The notes under the pieces: generated by a model
The model's input: only the letters and a program-made list of their open reading frames with translations
The model's database searches: none
What the model was told of the DNA's origin: nothing
Origin: Methanoflorens sp963701995
GTDB taxonomy: Archaea; Halobacteriota; Bog-38; Methanoflorentales; Methanoflorentaceae
Length of the DNA: 64,000 bases
Direction of reading: 5' to 3'
Assembly: GCA_963701995.1 (NCBI GenBank)
Contig: OY969693.1
Coordinates: 1,426,001 to 1,490,000, forward strand
Position numbers and translations under genes: made by a program
Shown: positions 8,233 through 17,710 of the stretch, in pieces
Numbering within the stretch: the first letter of the stretch is position 1
Layout: every line of letters starts with the position of its first letter

Positions 8233-10137
8233 TTATAGAAATCGGACTGTTTCAAGATTCATTGGGCTTCTGGTTTCAATCTTGAATTTCTTGTATATGG
8301 TGCTCGCCAAATCTATGCATTTGTTTTCCTCGCCGTGGCTCGTGACGATCTTTTCCGGTCGGGGGTTTAGCCGCTTGACGTATTCAATTAGTTGTTGTCG
8401 GTCTGAGTGTCCAGAGAATCCATCAACCGTCTCGACAGTCATGTTCATTTGCATGGTGGCAGTTTTGCCGTTGTTTGACATCGGTAGCTCTTTCCATCCT
8501 TTCTGTATGCGCCGCCCGAGCGTCCCTTCTCCTTGATACCCTACAAAGACCAAGGTATTATTCGGCTCTGGTCCAAGCGCTTTCAGATACTCCATTACGG
8601 GGCCACTGTTGAGCATGCCTGAGGTGGCGAGAATTACACACGGTTCTCCCCGCACTATGTCGTCGCGCATGTTTTGCTCTACCCGCACGAAACTGTCTGA
8701 GAGAAACGGATTCATGCCCTCGTGAAATATCATGTTTCTCAAGTCATTATTGAGGTACTCGGGATACGTCGTATGAATAGCAGTCGCCTCCCAGATCATG
8801 CCGTCGAGGTACACGGGTATTTCGTCAATTACCTTCTTGCGAATCCCCTCCTCGAGAACGATCATAACCTCTTGGCTTCGTCCCACCGCGAATGCCGGTA
8901 TGAGTACTTTGCCGCCCTTTGACAGCGTTTGGCGTATGATGGAGTACAGCTTGTTCTCAGCCTCTCGTCTCGACGGCGTTTGGTCGTGCGGTCCGCCGTA
9001 GGTCGCCTCCATTATCAACGCCTCGAGCCTCGGAAAGCTATTAACTGCTGCGTCAAACAGCCGGGTTTGTTCGTACTTGAAGTCTCCAGTGAAAGCGACG
9101 TTGTAGAGCCCCTCACCCACGTGAAAGTGGGCTATCGATGACCCGAGGATGTGTCCCGCATTGTGGAACGTCAGTCGTACGTCGGGGGCTATATCGGTGA
9201 CTCCGCCATAGTTCAATGCAATGGAGTGTTTTATGACTTCCCGTATCTTAGCTGAATCGTAGGGGATCTTGCGGCCTTCGCGGGCCGCCACATCAATGTA
9301 GTCGAGTTGCAGAAGCGACATGAGGTCACGCGTTGGCGGCGTGCAGTATATCGGGCCTTCATATCCGTACTTGAAGAGGAGCGGGACCAGGCCTGCGTGA
9401 TCGAGGTGCGCGTGCGTAACGACAACTGCGTCAATCTGGTCGAGGGGGCTCACTTCAGGCGCGTAAAGATAGGGCGTCGCACTATCTTCTGATCCTACGT
9501 TAACACCGCAGTCGACGAGTATCCTCGATTCAGGCGTCGAGAGCACAAAAGAGGTTCTACCGACTTCACGACATCCGCCGAGAGTAGTCGCCCGTATCCA
9601 TTGGTCTTTTGAGGTGATCTCCCGGTGAATCTTTCGGCCCATCGCTTTCAGAAGCTCCTTACGCTCGTCGCTGAAAGAGCGTAAGTACTGGCGTATCTCC
9701 TTCACAGTAACCGATTCGATCGGAGGGGTCCGTACCACTCGGGGCGTCCACCCTATCTGCTTTGTAATCTCTCGGAGTGTGGCGCCGTGCCTTCCGATTA
9801 CAAGTCCCGGTTTTTTGGCCTCAATAACGATCTCACCGGTGTCTAAGTCAAAATAGTGGTTTGTAATACCCGCCTCTTCGGGCACGATATCGCTTATTTC
9901 TTCTATTGACTTCTCGGGGTCGGCCAGAACGCGAGGATCTGGCCTTACTACTATGCGCTTACGCAGTTCTCGGGCGAGTTTTTTAACTATCTCTCCGTTG
10001 TCTGCGAACGCCCGAGGATCGTCAGTGTAGATCACGACTTCGGGCCCTTCAAACTCAAGTTCGGTGATCTTGATGTTAGAAGGCAATCGTTCTTTGACAC
10101 GTTGTGTCAACTCAGTAAGTGCTTCTTCAACTGGCAT
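8233..10137 (-). CDS. fttA: KH-domain beta-CASP ribonuclease, archaeal termination factor FttA (aCPSF1)
   Basis: A 634-residue protein, the usual length of the family. N-terminal KH domains (about residues 1-140, with GRHG at 115-118) bind RNA. A metallo-beta-lactamase domain follows, with the zinc motif HAHLDH at 242-247, then a beta-CASP domain and further metal-ligand motifs including SGHSDR. In archaea this protein cleaves nascent RNA downstream of U-rich tracts and releases RNA polymerase. It lies downstream of the proteasome beta gene on the same strand, with a 60-base gap. Confidence 0.93.
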   Translation of the reverse strand: MPVEEALTELTQRVKERLPSNIKITELEFEGPEVVIYTDDPRAFADNGEIVKKLARELRKRIVVRPDPRVLADPEKSIEEISDIVPEEAGITNHYFDLDTGEIVIEAKKPGLVIGRHGATLREITKQIGWTPRVVRTPPIESVTVKEIRQYLRSFSDERKELLKAMGRKIHREITSKDQWIRATTLGGCREVGRTSFVLSTPESRILVDCGVNVGSEDSATPYLYAPEVSPLDQIDAVVVTHAHLDHAGLVPLLFKYGYEGPIYCTPPTRDLMSLLQLDYIDVAAREGRKIPYDSAKIREVIKHSIALNYGGVTDIAPDVRLTFHNAGHILGSSIAHFHVGEGLYNVAFTGDFKYEQTRLFDAAVNSFPRLEALIMEATYGGPHDQTPSRREAENKLYSIIRQTLSKGGKVLIPAFAVGRSQEVMIVLEEGIRKKVIDEIPVYLDGMIWEATAIHTTYPEYLNNDLRNMIFHEGMNPFLSDSFVRVEQNMRDDIVRGEPCVILATSGMLNSGPVMEYLKALGPEPNNTLVFVGYQGEGTLGRRIQKGWKELPMSNNGKTATMQMNMTVETVDGFSGHSDRQQLIEYVKRLNPRPEKIVTSHGEENKCIDLASTIYKKFKIETRSPMNLETVRFL

Positions 10138-10200
10138 TGTGCGACTTCCACAAAAACAAAAAAAAATACGAGAATAAAAGTTGGCAAGAAACAGAATTGT

Positions 10201-10836
10201 TTAGATTGCTAGAGCGGCTGTTCTTTTGTCTATCTCATCCTTGTTTACCTCGACGTATCCCTTTGCAGTGATCTGCACGATCCGCATGCCATTGCCTGAG
10301 GCCGAATCCCTTTTCATTGCGGACGAAAGCGCTCTAATAGCGAGGTCTACGCCCTCTTCGACGGAGATTTTTTCGCTGTATCGATCTTCTATGACGCCAA
10401 AAGCTATTGGAGATCCTGATCCTTGCGCTGAAGCCAAGCGCTCTTCAATTTGACCTCCTACGGCGTCCAAAGAATACAGCGACGAGGCGTTCTTATCGAA
10501 GCCGCCTATCATGAGCTGCACAAAATACGGGTAGTAACGGTTGCTGTTTAGAATGTTTGACAACAAAGTTGCTATTGCTCCGACGGTCATCGGTTTGCCC
10601 TGTCTCATCTTATATAATTTAGCCTCTACGGTTATGGTGCGCACAAGGCTCTGCGCATCGCCTACGCCGCCAGCGATCGTCATACCGACGAGATCATCAA
10701 TCTGATAAATCTTCTTGCCTTCTTTGCTGGATATGAAGCTGCCCATAGTCACGCGGCTTTCTGATGCGAGCACAACACCGTTCTTACAGACTATACCTAT
10801 AGTAGTCGTGCCTTTGTAGTGGTCGACATTAGTCAT
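10201..10836 (-). CDS. psmB: Proteasome beta subunit
   Basis: The catalytic subunit of the archaeal 20S proteasome. A nine-residue propeptide ends in Gly before TTTIGIV, so Thr10 becomes the N-terminal nucleophile. Glu at mature position 17 and Lys at position 33 complete the active site. The GGVGDAQS segment and overall length (211) are typical. An AT-rich minus-strand element (TTTAAATA, 10898-10905) about 60 bases upstream is a plausible TATA box. Confidence 0.95.
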   Translation of the reverse strand: MTNVDHYKGTTTIGIVCKNGVVLASESRVTMGSFISSKEGKKIYQIDDLVGMTIAGGVGDAQSLVRTITVEAKLYKMRQGKPMTVGAIATLLSNILNSNRYYPYFVQLMIGGFDKNASSLYSLDAVGGQIEERLASAQGSGSPIAFGVIEDRYSEKISVEEGVDLAIRALSSAMKRDSASGNGMRIVQITAKGYVEVNKDEIDKRTAALAI

Positions 10837-10977
10837 TTTACGTCCTCAGCAAATAGTAAACAAAAACCAGTAAACACTCTCTAATTCTTTACGTTTCTAT
10901 TTAAACCTATCTATATGCTGATAATCGGCAAAGATTCGCATAATTGCACTAAATCCAAATTGCACGCTCGAGTGGTG

Positions 10978-11400
10978 CTATTCAAAATCAACTTCTACAC
11001 TTATAATTATGTTCTCAGACTTTTTCAACTTTTCGACAAACCGGCGATCAAGATCCGCCGCTGCCTTGTCTGCACCGATCATAAGCGTGCGCCCTGAGGT
11101 GAACCCACTCTTTCTGACAACCATATCGTTCGCATCTGATTGCGCTAAATCAGCGCTTCCGAAACCTGTGATAACTTCGCTTACGTGTCCCGTGTGTATC
11201 TTAAAGCGGACTTTCGCGGCGTTGGTCTTCAAGGCAGCTTTGACTTCGCTGGTCAGATCGCTTAAAGCTTTGTCGGCCAAAACTGCGACAACGCAATCTG
11301 CCCTTTTTGAGATATGGGCGTCTTTAGTGATTTGAAGAGTCGTTTTGTGTCTCGCTGTAATATTGCAATGGCCCCTGGCTCGGATCGTGTCGCTTATCAT
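10978..11400 (-). CDS. DUF371 family protein
   Basis: A conserved archaeal protein of about 140 residues with the family-type opening MISDTIRARGHCNITARHKT, preferred over an upstream in-frame Met that would add 22 unrelated residues. It has a central ADCVVAVLADKALSDL strand and a Gly-Phe-Gly-Ser-Ala loop. Function is unknown. It is divergently arranged with the zinc protein at 11450, and the two share a short intergenic region. Confidence 0.8.
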   Translation of the reverse strand: MISDTIRARGHCNITARHKTTLQITKDAHISKRADCVVAVLADKALSDLTSEVKAALKTNAAKVRFKIHTGHVSEVITGFGSADLAQSDANDMVVRKSGFTSGRTLMIGADKAAADLDRRFVEKLKKSENIIISVEVDFE

Positions 11401-11405
11401 CCTAT

Positions 11406-11417
11406 ATTCTATATTTA
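11406..11417 (+). promoter_or_regulatory. TATA box for the zinc protein-pcm pair
   Basis: The sequence TATATTTATACT predicts transcription starting near 11440, about 10 bases before ATG 11450. It lies between two divergent genes. Confidence 0.45.
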
Positions 11418-11449
11418 TACTCCTCTGTGCAAGTATTGGTTGATGCGCA

Positions 11450-12082
11450 ATGAGTCTTGAGATCAACCTTGAGTGTTACGCGTGCTCGCCAGATAAAAAA
11501 GTGCTGCATGAAGTCCTTCACAGTGGTAAGAAACTCGTGGTTCGCTGCACAATGTGTCACGTAACGCATCAGGCTGAACCAGCGGATCGTACCACGATGG
11601 TGAAACTCAAGGTCGTCGTGAGCGATTACGATCAATCATATGTGCGATGGTTTGAGGTAGGAGTGGGTGAGCGATTGCGCGTCCAGGACGAGATGATCGT
11701 GGAAAATGGGTCGATTGACGCCGTGCGGATCACAGCTATCGAACTTGGTGACGGAGTGCGAGCAACCGAAGCTGGAGCTGAGACGATTAGAGTGGTTTGG
11801 GCGCAAAAGATCGATAAGGTAGTCGTTAAGATAGCAGTTCACACAGGCAATATCACACGATCGTATAAAGTGCCGTTTGACGGCGAAAAGGAATTTGTCG
11901 TTGGGCACGAAGAACAGCATGGAAAGATTGCGCGGGTTAAGGTCAAGCGGGGCCCCGTTCTTGACCGCACAGGGCAAAGCGCAAAGGCAAAAGACGTTGG
12001 GAGAGTCTATGTCACAGGCCCCGCGAGGAGAAATGAGCGATCCAGGTCAACCCACCGCGGACCTCGCAAGGTCGGCGATTAG
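11450..12082 (+). CDS. HVO_0476-type zinc finger protein
   Basis: A 210-residue protein with an N-terminal zinc ribbon formed by C9-x2-C12 (CYACSPDKKVLHEVL) and C-T-M-C around residues 33-36, followed by a beta-rich domain and a basic, Arg-rich tail. It resembles the archaeal zinc finger family found beside pcm in haloarchaea. The same pairing here, 14 bases upstream of pcm, supports the assignment. Biochemical function is not established; nucleic-acid or protein binding is possible. Confidence 0.7.
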   Translation: MSLEINLECYACSPDKKVLHEVLHSGKKLVVRCTMCHVTHQAEPADRTTMVKLKVVVSDYDQSYVRWFEVGVGERLRVQDEMIVENGSIDAVRITAIELGDGVRATEAGAETIRVVWAQKIDKVVVKIAVHTGNITRSYKVPFDGEKEFVVGHEEQHGKIARVKVKRGPVLDRTGQSAKAKDVGRVYVTGPARRNERSRSTHRGPRKVGD

Positions 12083-12096
12083 GCGGTAAACAAACG

Positions 12097-12756
12097 ATGT
12101 CGTTGGAGCCGGAACGAATATCACTGCTGCAGAGCTTAAAGCGCCGGGGTATAGGTGAGCGAGTACTAAGCGCGATGAACACGGTAAAGCGCGAAGACTA
12201 TATCCCTCACAAATGGCACGATTACGCGTACCACGATGAGCCGCTGCCTATTGGAAACGGACAGACGATTTCTGCCCCTCATATGGTTGCTATAATGTGT
12301 GAACTCCTTAGCGTTGAGCCGTCGTCAAACGTACTTGAGGTAGGAACCGGTTCGGGTTATCATGCTGCTGTGCTAGCGCAGCTGACAGGGGACGGAATTG
12401 TTTACACGATCGAGAGATTTGAGCGGTTAGCGCAAGAAGCTAGGAAGCGCGTGCCTTCGAATGTGATCGTTAACACTGGCGACGGGTCTTTGGGGTTCGC
12501 TGAAAAAGCTCCGTTCGACAGGATTCTTGTGACTTGTTCGGCTCCTGACATTCCGCCTCCGTTGCTTGCACAGTTGAAAGCTGGAGGTCGAATGGTACTA
12601 CCGTTGGGAAGGGGGCTCCAAGAACTATATTTAGTTTGCAAGAACCACGAGATAACAAAGGAGGCGCACGGGGCCGTCGCTTTCGTTTTGCTTGTCGGCA
12701 AGTATGGGTTTAGTGAAGCGCGTGGCGGAGGGCGAGCCAACCGCTTCTGTTTCTAA
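12097..12756 (+). CDS. pcm: Protein-L-isoaspartate O-methyltransferase
   Basis: Repairs age-damaged proteins by methylating L-isoaspartyl residues with S-adenosylmethionine. The protein has GQTISAPHMVA at 55-65, the SAM-binding motif EVGTGSGYHA at 81-90, and later DRILVTCSAPDIP and GRMVLPLG segments. Length (219) is normal for archaeal enzymes. It forms an apparent two-gene operon with the zinc protein and is convergent with the flap endonuclease gene. Confidence 0.93.
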   Translation: MSLEPERISLLQSLKRRGIGERVLSAMNTVKREDYIPHKWHDYAYHDEPLPIGNGQTISAPHMVAIMCELLSVEPSSNVLEVGTGSGYHAAVLAQLTGDGIVYTIERFERLAQEARKRVPSNVIVNTGDGSLGFAEKAPFDRILVTCSAPDIPPPLLAQLKAGGRMVLPLGRGLQELYLVCKNHEITKEAHGAVAFVLLVGKYGFSEARGGGRANRFCF

Positions 12757-12771
12757 GCCCACAAGCTACCT

Positions 12772-13776
12772 TCACAGCCACTGGGAGAGTGATCTCTGAT
12801 CTGCACCCTTTTGAGCGTTAGCCATACTATTTAAGGTGTTTTCGACCCTATCTCGCGAGAAATCGTGCTCATCACAAAGGAAACTGAGAAGTTCTTGCTC
12901 TTTTGCAGGAGTCCACGTTAAACTATACTCGTCAGAGACATCAGGGTTGAGGAAAAATTGTTTGATAGGGCGATAGTCAATGCTCGCTCCAAGATTATCC
13001 AGGGCTTCTGCAATGCCAAAGCGTTTAATCATCCTCAAGGCTTTTTTTGGTCCGATCCCTTTTACTCCTTTGTTGTAATCAGTGCCGACAAGGATGCCGA
13101 CCTCAATGAGCTGCTCTCGAGTAATTTCCAAAGAGGAGAGAATGTCGTCGAGCTCGAATAATTCAGGACTGATACTCACGTAAACATTCTTGCCCGGCAG
13201 TTTGCGCCGTCCAGTTATCGTCAGGTTTCTGACTAGCCGAGGCGTTCCAAAAAGCAGTGCGTCTGCGTCTTGAGATCCGGTATACGAGACGTCTCCTTTG
13301 ATTGTCATATACGCCGCTTGTGCTTCTCCTTCGCTCGGAGCAAGGACTACCGGGATTCCTAGGTAACGCAGCAGGGCAACTGAGCTCTCAAGCACTTGAT
13401 TATCAATTCGAGCCGACGCTTGCGCGTATTTAAACGCGTCAACTCTTCCTTCTGCTCGAGCCTGCACCCATTCTTGCGTCGCACGCTCGCGCGTTTCCCT
13501 GCGCCTGATCACGGTGTCCTTTTTCATTTCTGGCGGTTCGCCGTCAAAAACGTAGACTGGCCTGACGCCCGCTTCTATCATGTTAGCGGTTCGATAAAAC
13601 AGCCCTGAGAGGTGAGAGGTAACCCTCCCTGCACTATCCATCAAGGGCGTCCCGTCCCTCTGCCGGATGATACTTAAGAACTGGTATATCGCATTGTACG
13701 CATCAATGGCGACAGTGTCGATATGTTCAAGGTCTATCTTGGTCCGCGGAAGAAGCTCTCCGATTGGAACCCCCAT
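12772..13776 (-). CDS. fen: Flap endonuclease 1
   Basis: A structure-specific nuclease that removes 5' flaps during Okazaki fragment processing and repair. The N-terminal block (DAYNAIYQFL), internal block (PSEGEAQAAYM, SQDADALLFG) and HhH region (GTDYNKGVKGIGPKKAL) supply the acidic metal ligands and DNA-binding elements. The last eight residues, QRSLSQWL, form a PCNA-interacting peptide. Length (334) is typical of archaeal FEN1. Confidence 0.95.
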   Translation of the reverse strand: MGVPIGELLPRTKIDLEHIDTVAIDAYNAIYQFLSIIRQRDGTPLMDSAGRVTSHLSGLFYRTANMIEAGVRPVYVFDGEPPEMKKDTVIRRRETRERATQEWVQARAEGRVDAFKYAQASARIDNQVLESSVALLRYLGIPVVLAPSEGEAQAAYMTIKGDVSYTGSQDADALLFGTPRLVRNLTITGRRKLPGKNVYVSISPELFELDDILSSLEITREQLIEVGILVGTDYNKGVKGIGPKKALRMIKRFGIAEALDNLGASIDYRPIKQFFLNPDVSDEYSLTWTPAKEQELLSFLCDEHDFSRDRVENTLNSMANAQKGADQRSLSQWL

Positions 13777-14088
13777 GCTATCAACTCAGTGCATTTGTTG
13801 CTATGCGAACAGCCACATTACACCTAGGTACGGATAAACTTTCCCGAACCTGACTAGTGAAAAATAACGCATCGCGATAATCAGGTTCTTCTCTATTTTA
13901 CGTTAATTAGTCTCCTCTTAGCGCTTCACGGATCCTTCCATCGTGTTCTCAAGTTCTAAAACGAGGAGGCCGCGGTGCGCGCAACTCTATATATCAGAAG
14001 CGCATACGGCCACGGTAGAAGTGGGGCCGGATTTTGCTGATTTTGTCGAACAAGTTTGTAGCAGCCGGTGCTTGGAGGGTCTCTTTTC
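13777..14088. other. Divergent intergenic region with an inverted repeat and a TATA box
   Basis: An 8-bp perfect inverted repeat (GAACCTGA at 13846-13853, TCAGGTTC at 13881-13888) encloses 27 bases and could fold in the leader of the flap endonuclease transcript. CTATATAT at 13987-13994 is a plausible TATA box for the plus-strand protease gene, giving a leader of about 70 bases. No coding sequence is seen. Confidence 0.4.
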
Positions 14089-14991
14089 GTGAATGAGGTA
14101 CTGAAGCGCATTTCACCGTTTACCATGATGCTTTTCATCATCGCAATTCAGTTGATCGCGCTTCTATTGGCCAACCCGTTTCGAGCGTCAGACATCCAAG
14201 CGTTCAGCAATCCAGAATCCGTGTTGAATCCGCTCTATTACGTTCTGCTTATTTTGGTTTTCACAGCATTTTTGCTCCTCATCATCAGGCTCGGCAAACG
14301 GTGGGTGATACAAGTTATCATTGGCCTGGTAATCATCTCAACACTGTACTTCGTCTATTCGTCAGTCCTACTCAGTCTTGACAGTGGGTGGCTCATCGCC
14401 ATAGCGGCAACAGCCGTGACCGCTTTTTTCCTCTTCTATTATCCAGAATGGTACGTGATTGATCTCGTTGGGATCCTAATAGGTGCTGGCGCGGCTGCAA
14501 TATTTGGAATCTCTTTCGCCGTCCTACCTGCGCTGGTACTCCTAATAGCACTCGCCATCTACGACTTTATCTCAGTATACGAGACTAAACATATGGTTAG
14601 CCTCGCGGAGGGTGTCGTCGATTTAAACCTGCCGGTATTGTTTGTTCTCCCCCGTAATAGGGGGTATTCTCACATGAAATGGTCACGGGAAGCTTCCCAA
14701 GCGAGCGGCGAAGAAAAACTCGAGAAGCGCGAAGCGTTTTTTATGGGGCTGGGCGATGCAGTAATCCCGACCGTTTTGGTAATATCTGCAAATACGTTCT
14801 TGAATGCCCCAATGTTTGGGCTCATTAATATTCCTGCCTTAGGCGCGGCTATTGGCACACTCGCGGGTTATGTGGGACTGATGTTGCTAGTTCTTAAAGG
14901 AAAACCGCAAGCGGGCTTGCCGTTCTTGAACTCAGGCGCAATCGTCGGATTGCTCATAGCAAGCTATCTCGTAGGAGTCAAGCCATTCTAG
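14089..14991 (+). CDS. Presenilin-family intramembrane aspartyl protease
   Basis: A multi-pass membrane protease related to presenilin and signal peptide peptidase. About nine hydrophobic segments are seen. The catalytic aspartates lie in AIYDFISVY (about residue 159) and FMGLGD (about residue 223), and a C-terminal GLPFLNSG sits where the PAL motif is expected. A hydrophilic loop lies between the two catalytic helices. GTG 14089 is chosen because GGAGG at 14074-14078 is well spaced from it; GTG 14068 is in frame but would start before that site. The gene is convergent with the GTPase, 3 bases apart. Confidence 0.85.
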   Translation: MNEVLKRISPFTMMLFIIAIQLIALLLANPFRASDIQAFSNPESVLNPLYYVLLILVFTAFLLLIIRLGKRWVIQVIIGLVIISTLYFVYSSVLLSLDSGWLIAIAATAVTAFFLFYYPEWYVIDLVGILIGAGAAAIFGISFAVLPALVLLIALAIYDFISVYETKHMVSLAEGVVDLNLPVLFVLPRNRGYSHMKWSREASQASGEEKLEKREAFFMGLGDAVIPTVLVISANTFLNAPMFGLINIPALGAAIGTLAGYVGLMLLVLKGKPQAGLPFLNSGAIVGLLIASYLVGVKPF

Positions 14992-14994
14992 CCG

Positions 14995-15966
14995 TCACGG
15001 TGTTTCGTCGAGCTGCCGTGTCTGGGAAGCGCGGTGTGTGCGACTAGCTAGATCAATTGAAGCTTTAAGCGCCGCTGCAATTCCTTCACCAGATTTTGTT
15101 GAGATCCCGAAAGCTTCTTTAACTGGTTCTGTCGGCCCGAGATCCATTTTATTTGCTGCGACTATGACGGGAAGGCCAACTTGAGACCTTAGCTCGCGCA
15201 GAAGGTGTAGTTGATCAGACACTTCGTATCCAGAGGTGCCCGAAGGATCAACAATGAACAATACAGCGTCTCCGAGGTTTTTAAGAGCTGAAATCGCCTG
15301 AAGTTCTATGGCGTTTCTCTCCGACACGGGGCGGTCGAGCAGTCCGGGCAAATCGACAATCTGATAACGTCGATCGCGGTACTTTATGTGTCCGACGATG
15401 ATGCCCTTCGTGGTGAATGGGTAAAGTGCGATCTCGGGTTTGGCGCTAGTTACAAAAGCGACGAAACTCGACTTGCCAACATTCGGATATCCCGCGACTA
15501 GTATAGTTGGCTCATCGTCTAGTGCGGGAAGCGCGTTAATCGTGTTTCGGGCGCGATTCAAAAAATCGAGATCTGGCCGTATCTCCCTCATGATAGAAGC
15601 GGTTCGTCCAAACATCTGCTTCCTAACCGCTTTTGCGTCAGACACACGAGCCATTTTCCCGATTGCGGCTCTGGACAGTTGATGGATTTTTGTCGATGCC
15701 CAAGTGACTGAAGCAAGTGATATTTTAAGCTGATCCAGTCCAACGACGATGTCGATTGTCTCCGCGTAGAACGCGCCGATCTCATCGAAGTTCGGAAATC
15801 GTCTCACGACAGCTCTAAGATTGTCCGCCAAGATGTTTGACGCTGTCAAGATCATCGTCTTTTCTGCCGCCCGCCCTGGCGATTTTCCTGCTCTTGCCCT
15901 GACACTCTTTCTGAATGCTTTGCCCAATAGCTCTTCTGCAGTGGGGACAGTCGGAATATTGAACAT
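14995..15966 (-). CDS. Nog1-like Obg-family GTPase
   Basis: A 323-residue GTPase with a helical N-terminal domain (about 1-140), G1 motif GYPNVGKSS at 159-167, G3 DLPGLLDRP and G4 NKMD. The N-terminal helical bundle followed by an Obg-type G domain is the Nog1 layout. Eukaryotic Nog1 works in 60S subunit assembly, so a large-subunit biogenesis role is likely here too. The gene is divergent from the CBS regulator at 16034, with an AT-rich shared promoter region. Confidence 0.85.
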   Translation of the reverse strand: MFNIPTVPTAEELLGKAFRKSVRARAGKSPGRAAEKTMILTASNILADNLRAVVRRFPNFDEIGAFYAETIDIVVGLDQLKISLASVTWASTKIHQLSRAAIGKMARVSDAKAVRKQMFGRTASIMREIRPDLDFLNRARNTINALPALDDEPTILVAGYPNVGKSSFVAFVTSAKPEIALYPFTTKGIIVGHIKYRDRRYQIVDLPGLLDRPVSERNAIELQAISALKNLGDAVLFIVDPSGTSGYEVSDQLHLLRELRSQVGLPVIVAANKMDLGPTEPVKEAFGISTKSGEGIAAALKASIDLASRTHRASQTRQLDETP

Positions 15967-16033
15967 TTCTTACTCCTAGATATCGCGAGCTAATAAAACT
16001 TATATCTCATAATTAATCATACTAATTGCAGCT

Positions 16034-16918
16034 ATGGAACTCACGTCCGTGCAAAAGGAGATCTTAAGCACTCTTATCAGTTTGTATCGTCGCAAACCGC
16101 GCTCAATCAGAGGCGAAGAGATAGCCAAGATTCTTGGCCGAAATCCAGGCACAATAAGAAATCAAATGCAATCGCTAAAAGCCCTTCAGCTTGTGGAGGG
16201 TGTTCCAGGGCCCAAAGGCGGATACAAAGCCACTAGCGCCGCATACCGGGAACTGGAACTGGACACGATGGCGGAAGAAGCTCACGTTGTTTTGATTAAA
16301 AATAGCGTTGAAGTACGCGATGTTCTCATCGAGGAAATTGACTTCACGACAGTTGCACATCCAGACGTGTGCAGTGCAGCGATCAAGATACTTGGAAACA
16401 TTCGGGAGTTCGACATTGGCGATACTCTTAAGCTCGGTCCGACTCCCGTGAATAATCTAACCATAAGAGGCACGGTTTGCGGCAGAAACGACGCGGAGAA
16501 CAAGCTCATCGTTTTGGTCTCTGAGATGATATCTCTTCCGAAAGCGCCGGTGAGTGAGTATGCCTCGAACGATTTAGTCACGATCGATATCGACGCGCCA
16601 CTTCAAGAAGTTGCCAGGACCCTAATCGACCACAATATTCAAGGAGCTCCGGTAAAACAGGGCAAAAAACTCGTAGGCGTAGTCACGCTAGAGGATTTAG
16701 GAAAAGCCGTTGCAGTTGGAAATCGCGGCTCTGCAGGAGATATTATGAGTCGAAACTTACTGTCAGTTGAAGACGATAGACCCGTTTATGAGGCCATCCG
16801 TCTCCTCCAGGAACATCACGTCGGCCGACTGCTGGTAACGAAGAACGGTTCTCCAACGGGAGTCATCACGCGAACCGACGTGCTGCGCGAGATTCTCAAT
16901 TCTGTGATGCTTGCGTGA
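16034..16918 (+). CDS. Winged-helix CBS-pair transcriptional regulator
   Basis: A 294-residue protein. Residues 1-65 form a winged helix-turn-helix (LTSVQKEILSTLISLYRRKP then GEEIAKILGRNPGTIRNQMQ). A linker domain of about 100 residues follows, then two CBS motifs (about 180-235 and 240-290) with VGVVTLEDLGKA and GVITRTDVLRE. CBS pairs bind adenosine nucleotides or related ligands, so this is likely a ligand-sensing repressor or activator. Its partner may be the convergent CBS-ParB-like gene 3 bases downstream. The target is unknown. Confidence 0.82.
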   Translation: MELTSVQKEILSTLISLYRRKPRSIRGEEIAKILGRNPGTIRNQMQSLKALQLVEGVPGPKGGYKATSAAYRELELDTMAEEAHVVLIKNSVEVRDVLIEEIDFTTVAHPDVCSAAIKILGNIREFDIGDTLKLGPTPVNNLTIRGTVCGRNDAENKLIVLVSEMISLPKAPVSEYASNDLVTIDIDAPLQEVARTLIDHNIQGAPVKQGKKLVGVVTLEDLGKAVAVGNRGSAGDIMSRNLLSVEDDRPVYEAIRLLQEHHVGRLLVTKNGSPTGVITRTDVLREILNSVMLA

Positions 16919-16921
16919 AGC

Positions 16922-17710
16922 TCACACATTTCGCGAGCCGCTTCGCTTCGTAATTTCGATGAGGGGGTGACTGTCACTCTCTAGGATTTGAATATCTGCT
17001 AGCGATTTCAGTCCAACGTTCTGGGCCGTTCGCTCCATACCCAAAAAGACGTCTCGCTCCATCGTAATGATGTAAGCGTCGGCCTCTTTCAGTTTTAAGC
17101 GCTTAGCTGCGACTGCCCGGTGATGGCCGTCTACCAGCAAGATCTTGTTACGCTTCTGAATAACGATTAATGGTTCAGCCAGACCCTTCTCAAGCTCATA
17201 TTTTCTGCCTTCAAGCTCGTCCGCATATATCTTTGACTGCGTCGGGACCAGGTCGACAATCCTCACTCGGCCAAAGTGCTCTTCGACTTGGACTTTGTGA
17301 ATCGTTCGTAGCGTGCGCATAAGCTTCCACACCTTGTTAGGTGTGGCCCGTTCAATCTGCGATCTAATGACGTCGGTGTTTGATATTATGCCAATTACAT
17401 GGCTCTTATCATCGATTACGGGCAGCTTCTTGATGTCAGATCTAAACAACACACGCGCAGCGTCAAACAGGTCCATGTCGCGACGAGCAACGACTAATTC
17501 TACTGACATGATATCGGCGACTTTGACCGAAGGATCACACAACAAGATGTCGAGCGATGAGACGTACCCAAGTATCTTCTGGTCTTTGACCACCGGAAAC
17601 CCGTCGTGTTTTGTGTTTTTTATAAGACTTATGACGTCTTTGACCGTGTCTGAGGCTGAAACGGTAACTACCTCGCGCGTCATGTAATCTTCGACTTTGA
17701 GAGAACTCAT
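16922..17710 (-). CDS. CBS-pair protein with a ParB-like nuclease domain
   Basis: Residues 1-125 form two CBS motifs (VEDYMTREVVTVSASDTV and VADIMSVELVVARRDMDL). Residues about 145-255 resemble a ParB/sulfiredoxin-like domain with LVDGHHRAVAAKRL, the Gly-His-His-Arg core motif of that fold. ParB-like domains use CTP or act as nucleases or kinases; which applies here cannot be told. It is convergent with the winged-helix CBS gene, which suggests that both respond to the same signal. Confidence 0.8.
   Translation of the reverse strand: MSSLKVEDYMTREVVTVSASDTVKDVISLIKNTKHDGFPVVKDQKILGYVSSLDILLCDPSVKVADIMSVELVVARRDMDLFDAARVLFRSDIKKLPVIDDKSHVIGIISNTDVIRSQIERATPNKVWKLMRTLRTIHKVQVEEHFGRVRIVDLVPTQSKIYADELEGRKYELEKGLAEPLIVIQKRNKILLVDGHHRAVAAKRLKLKEADAYIITMERDVFLGMERTAQNVGLKSLADIQILESDSHPLIEITKRSGSRNV

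Noticed and set aside
11401..11466. A longer N-terminus for the DUF371 protein
   Set aside because: The extra 22 residues do not resemble the family, and a TATA box for the divergent gene lies within that stretch.
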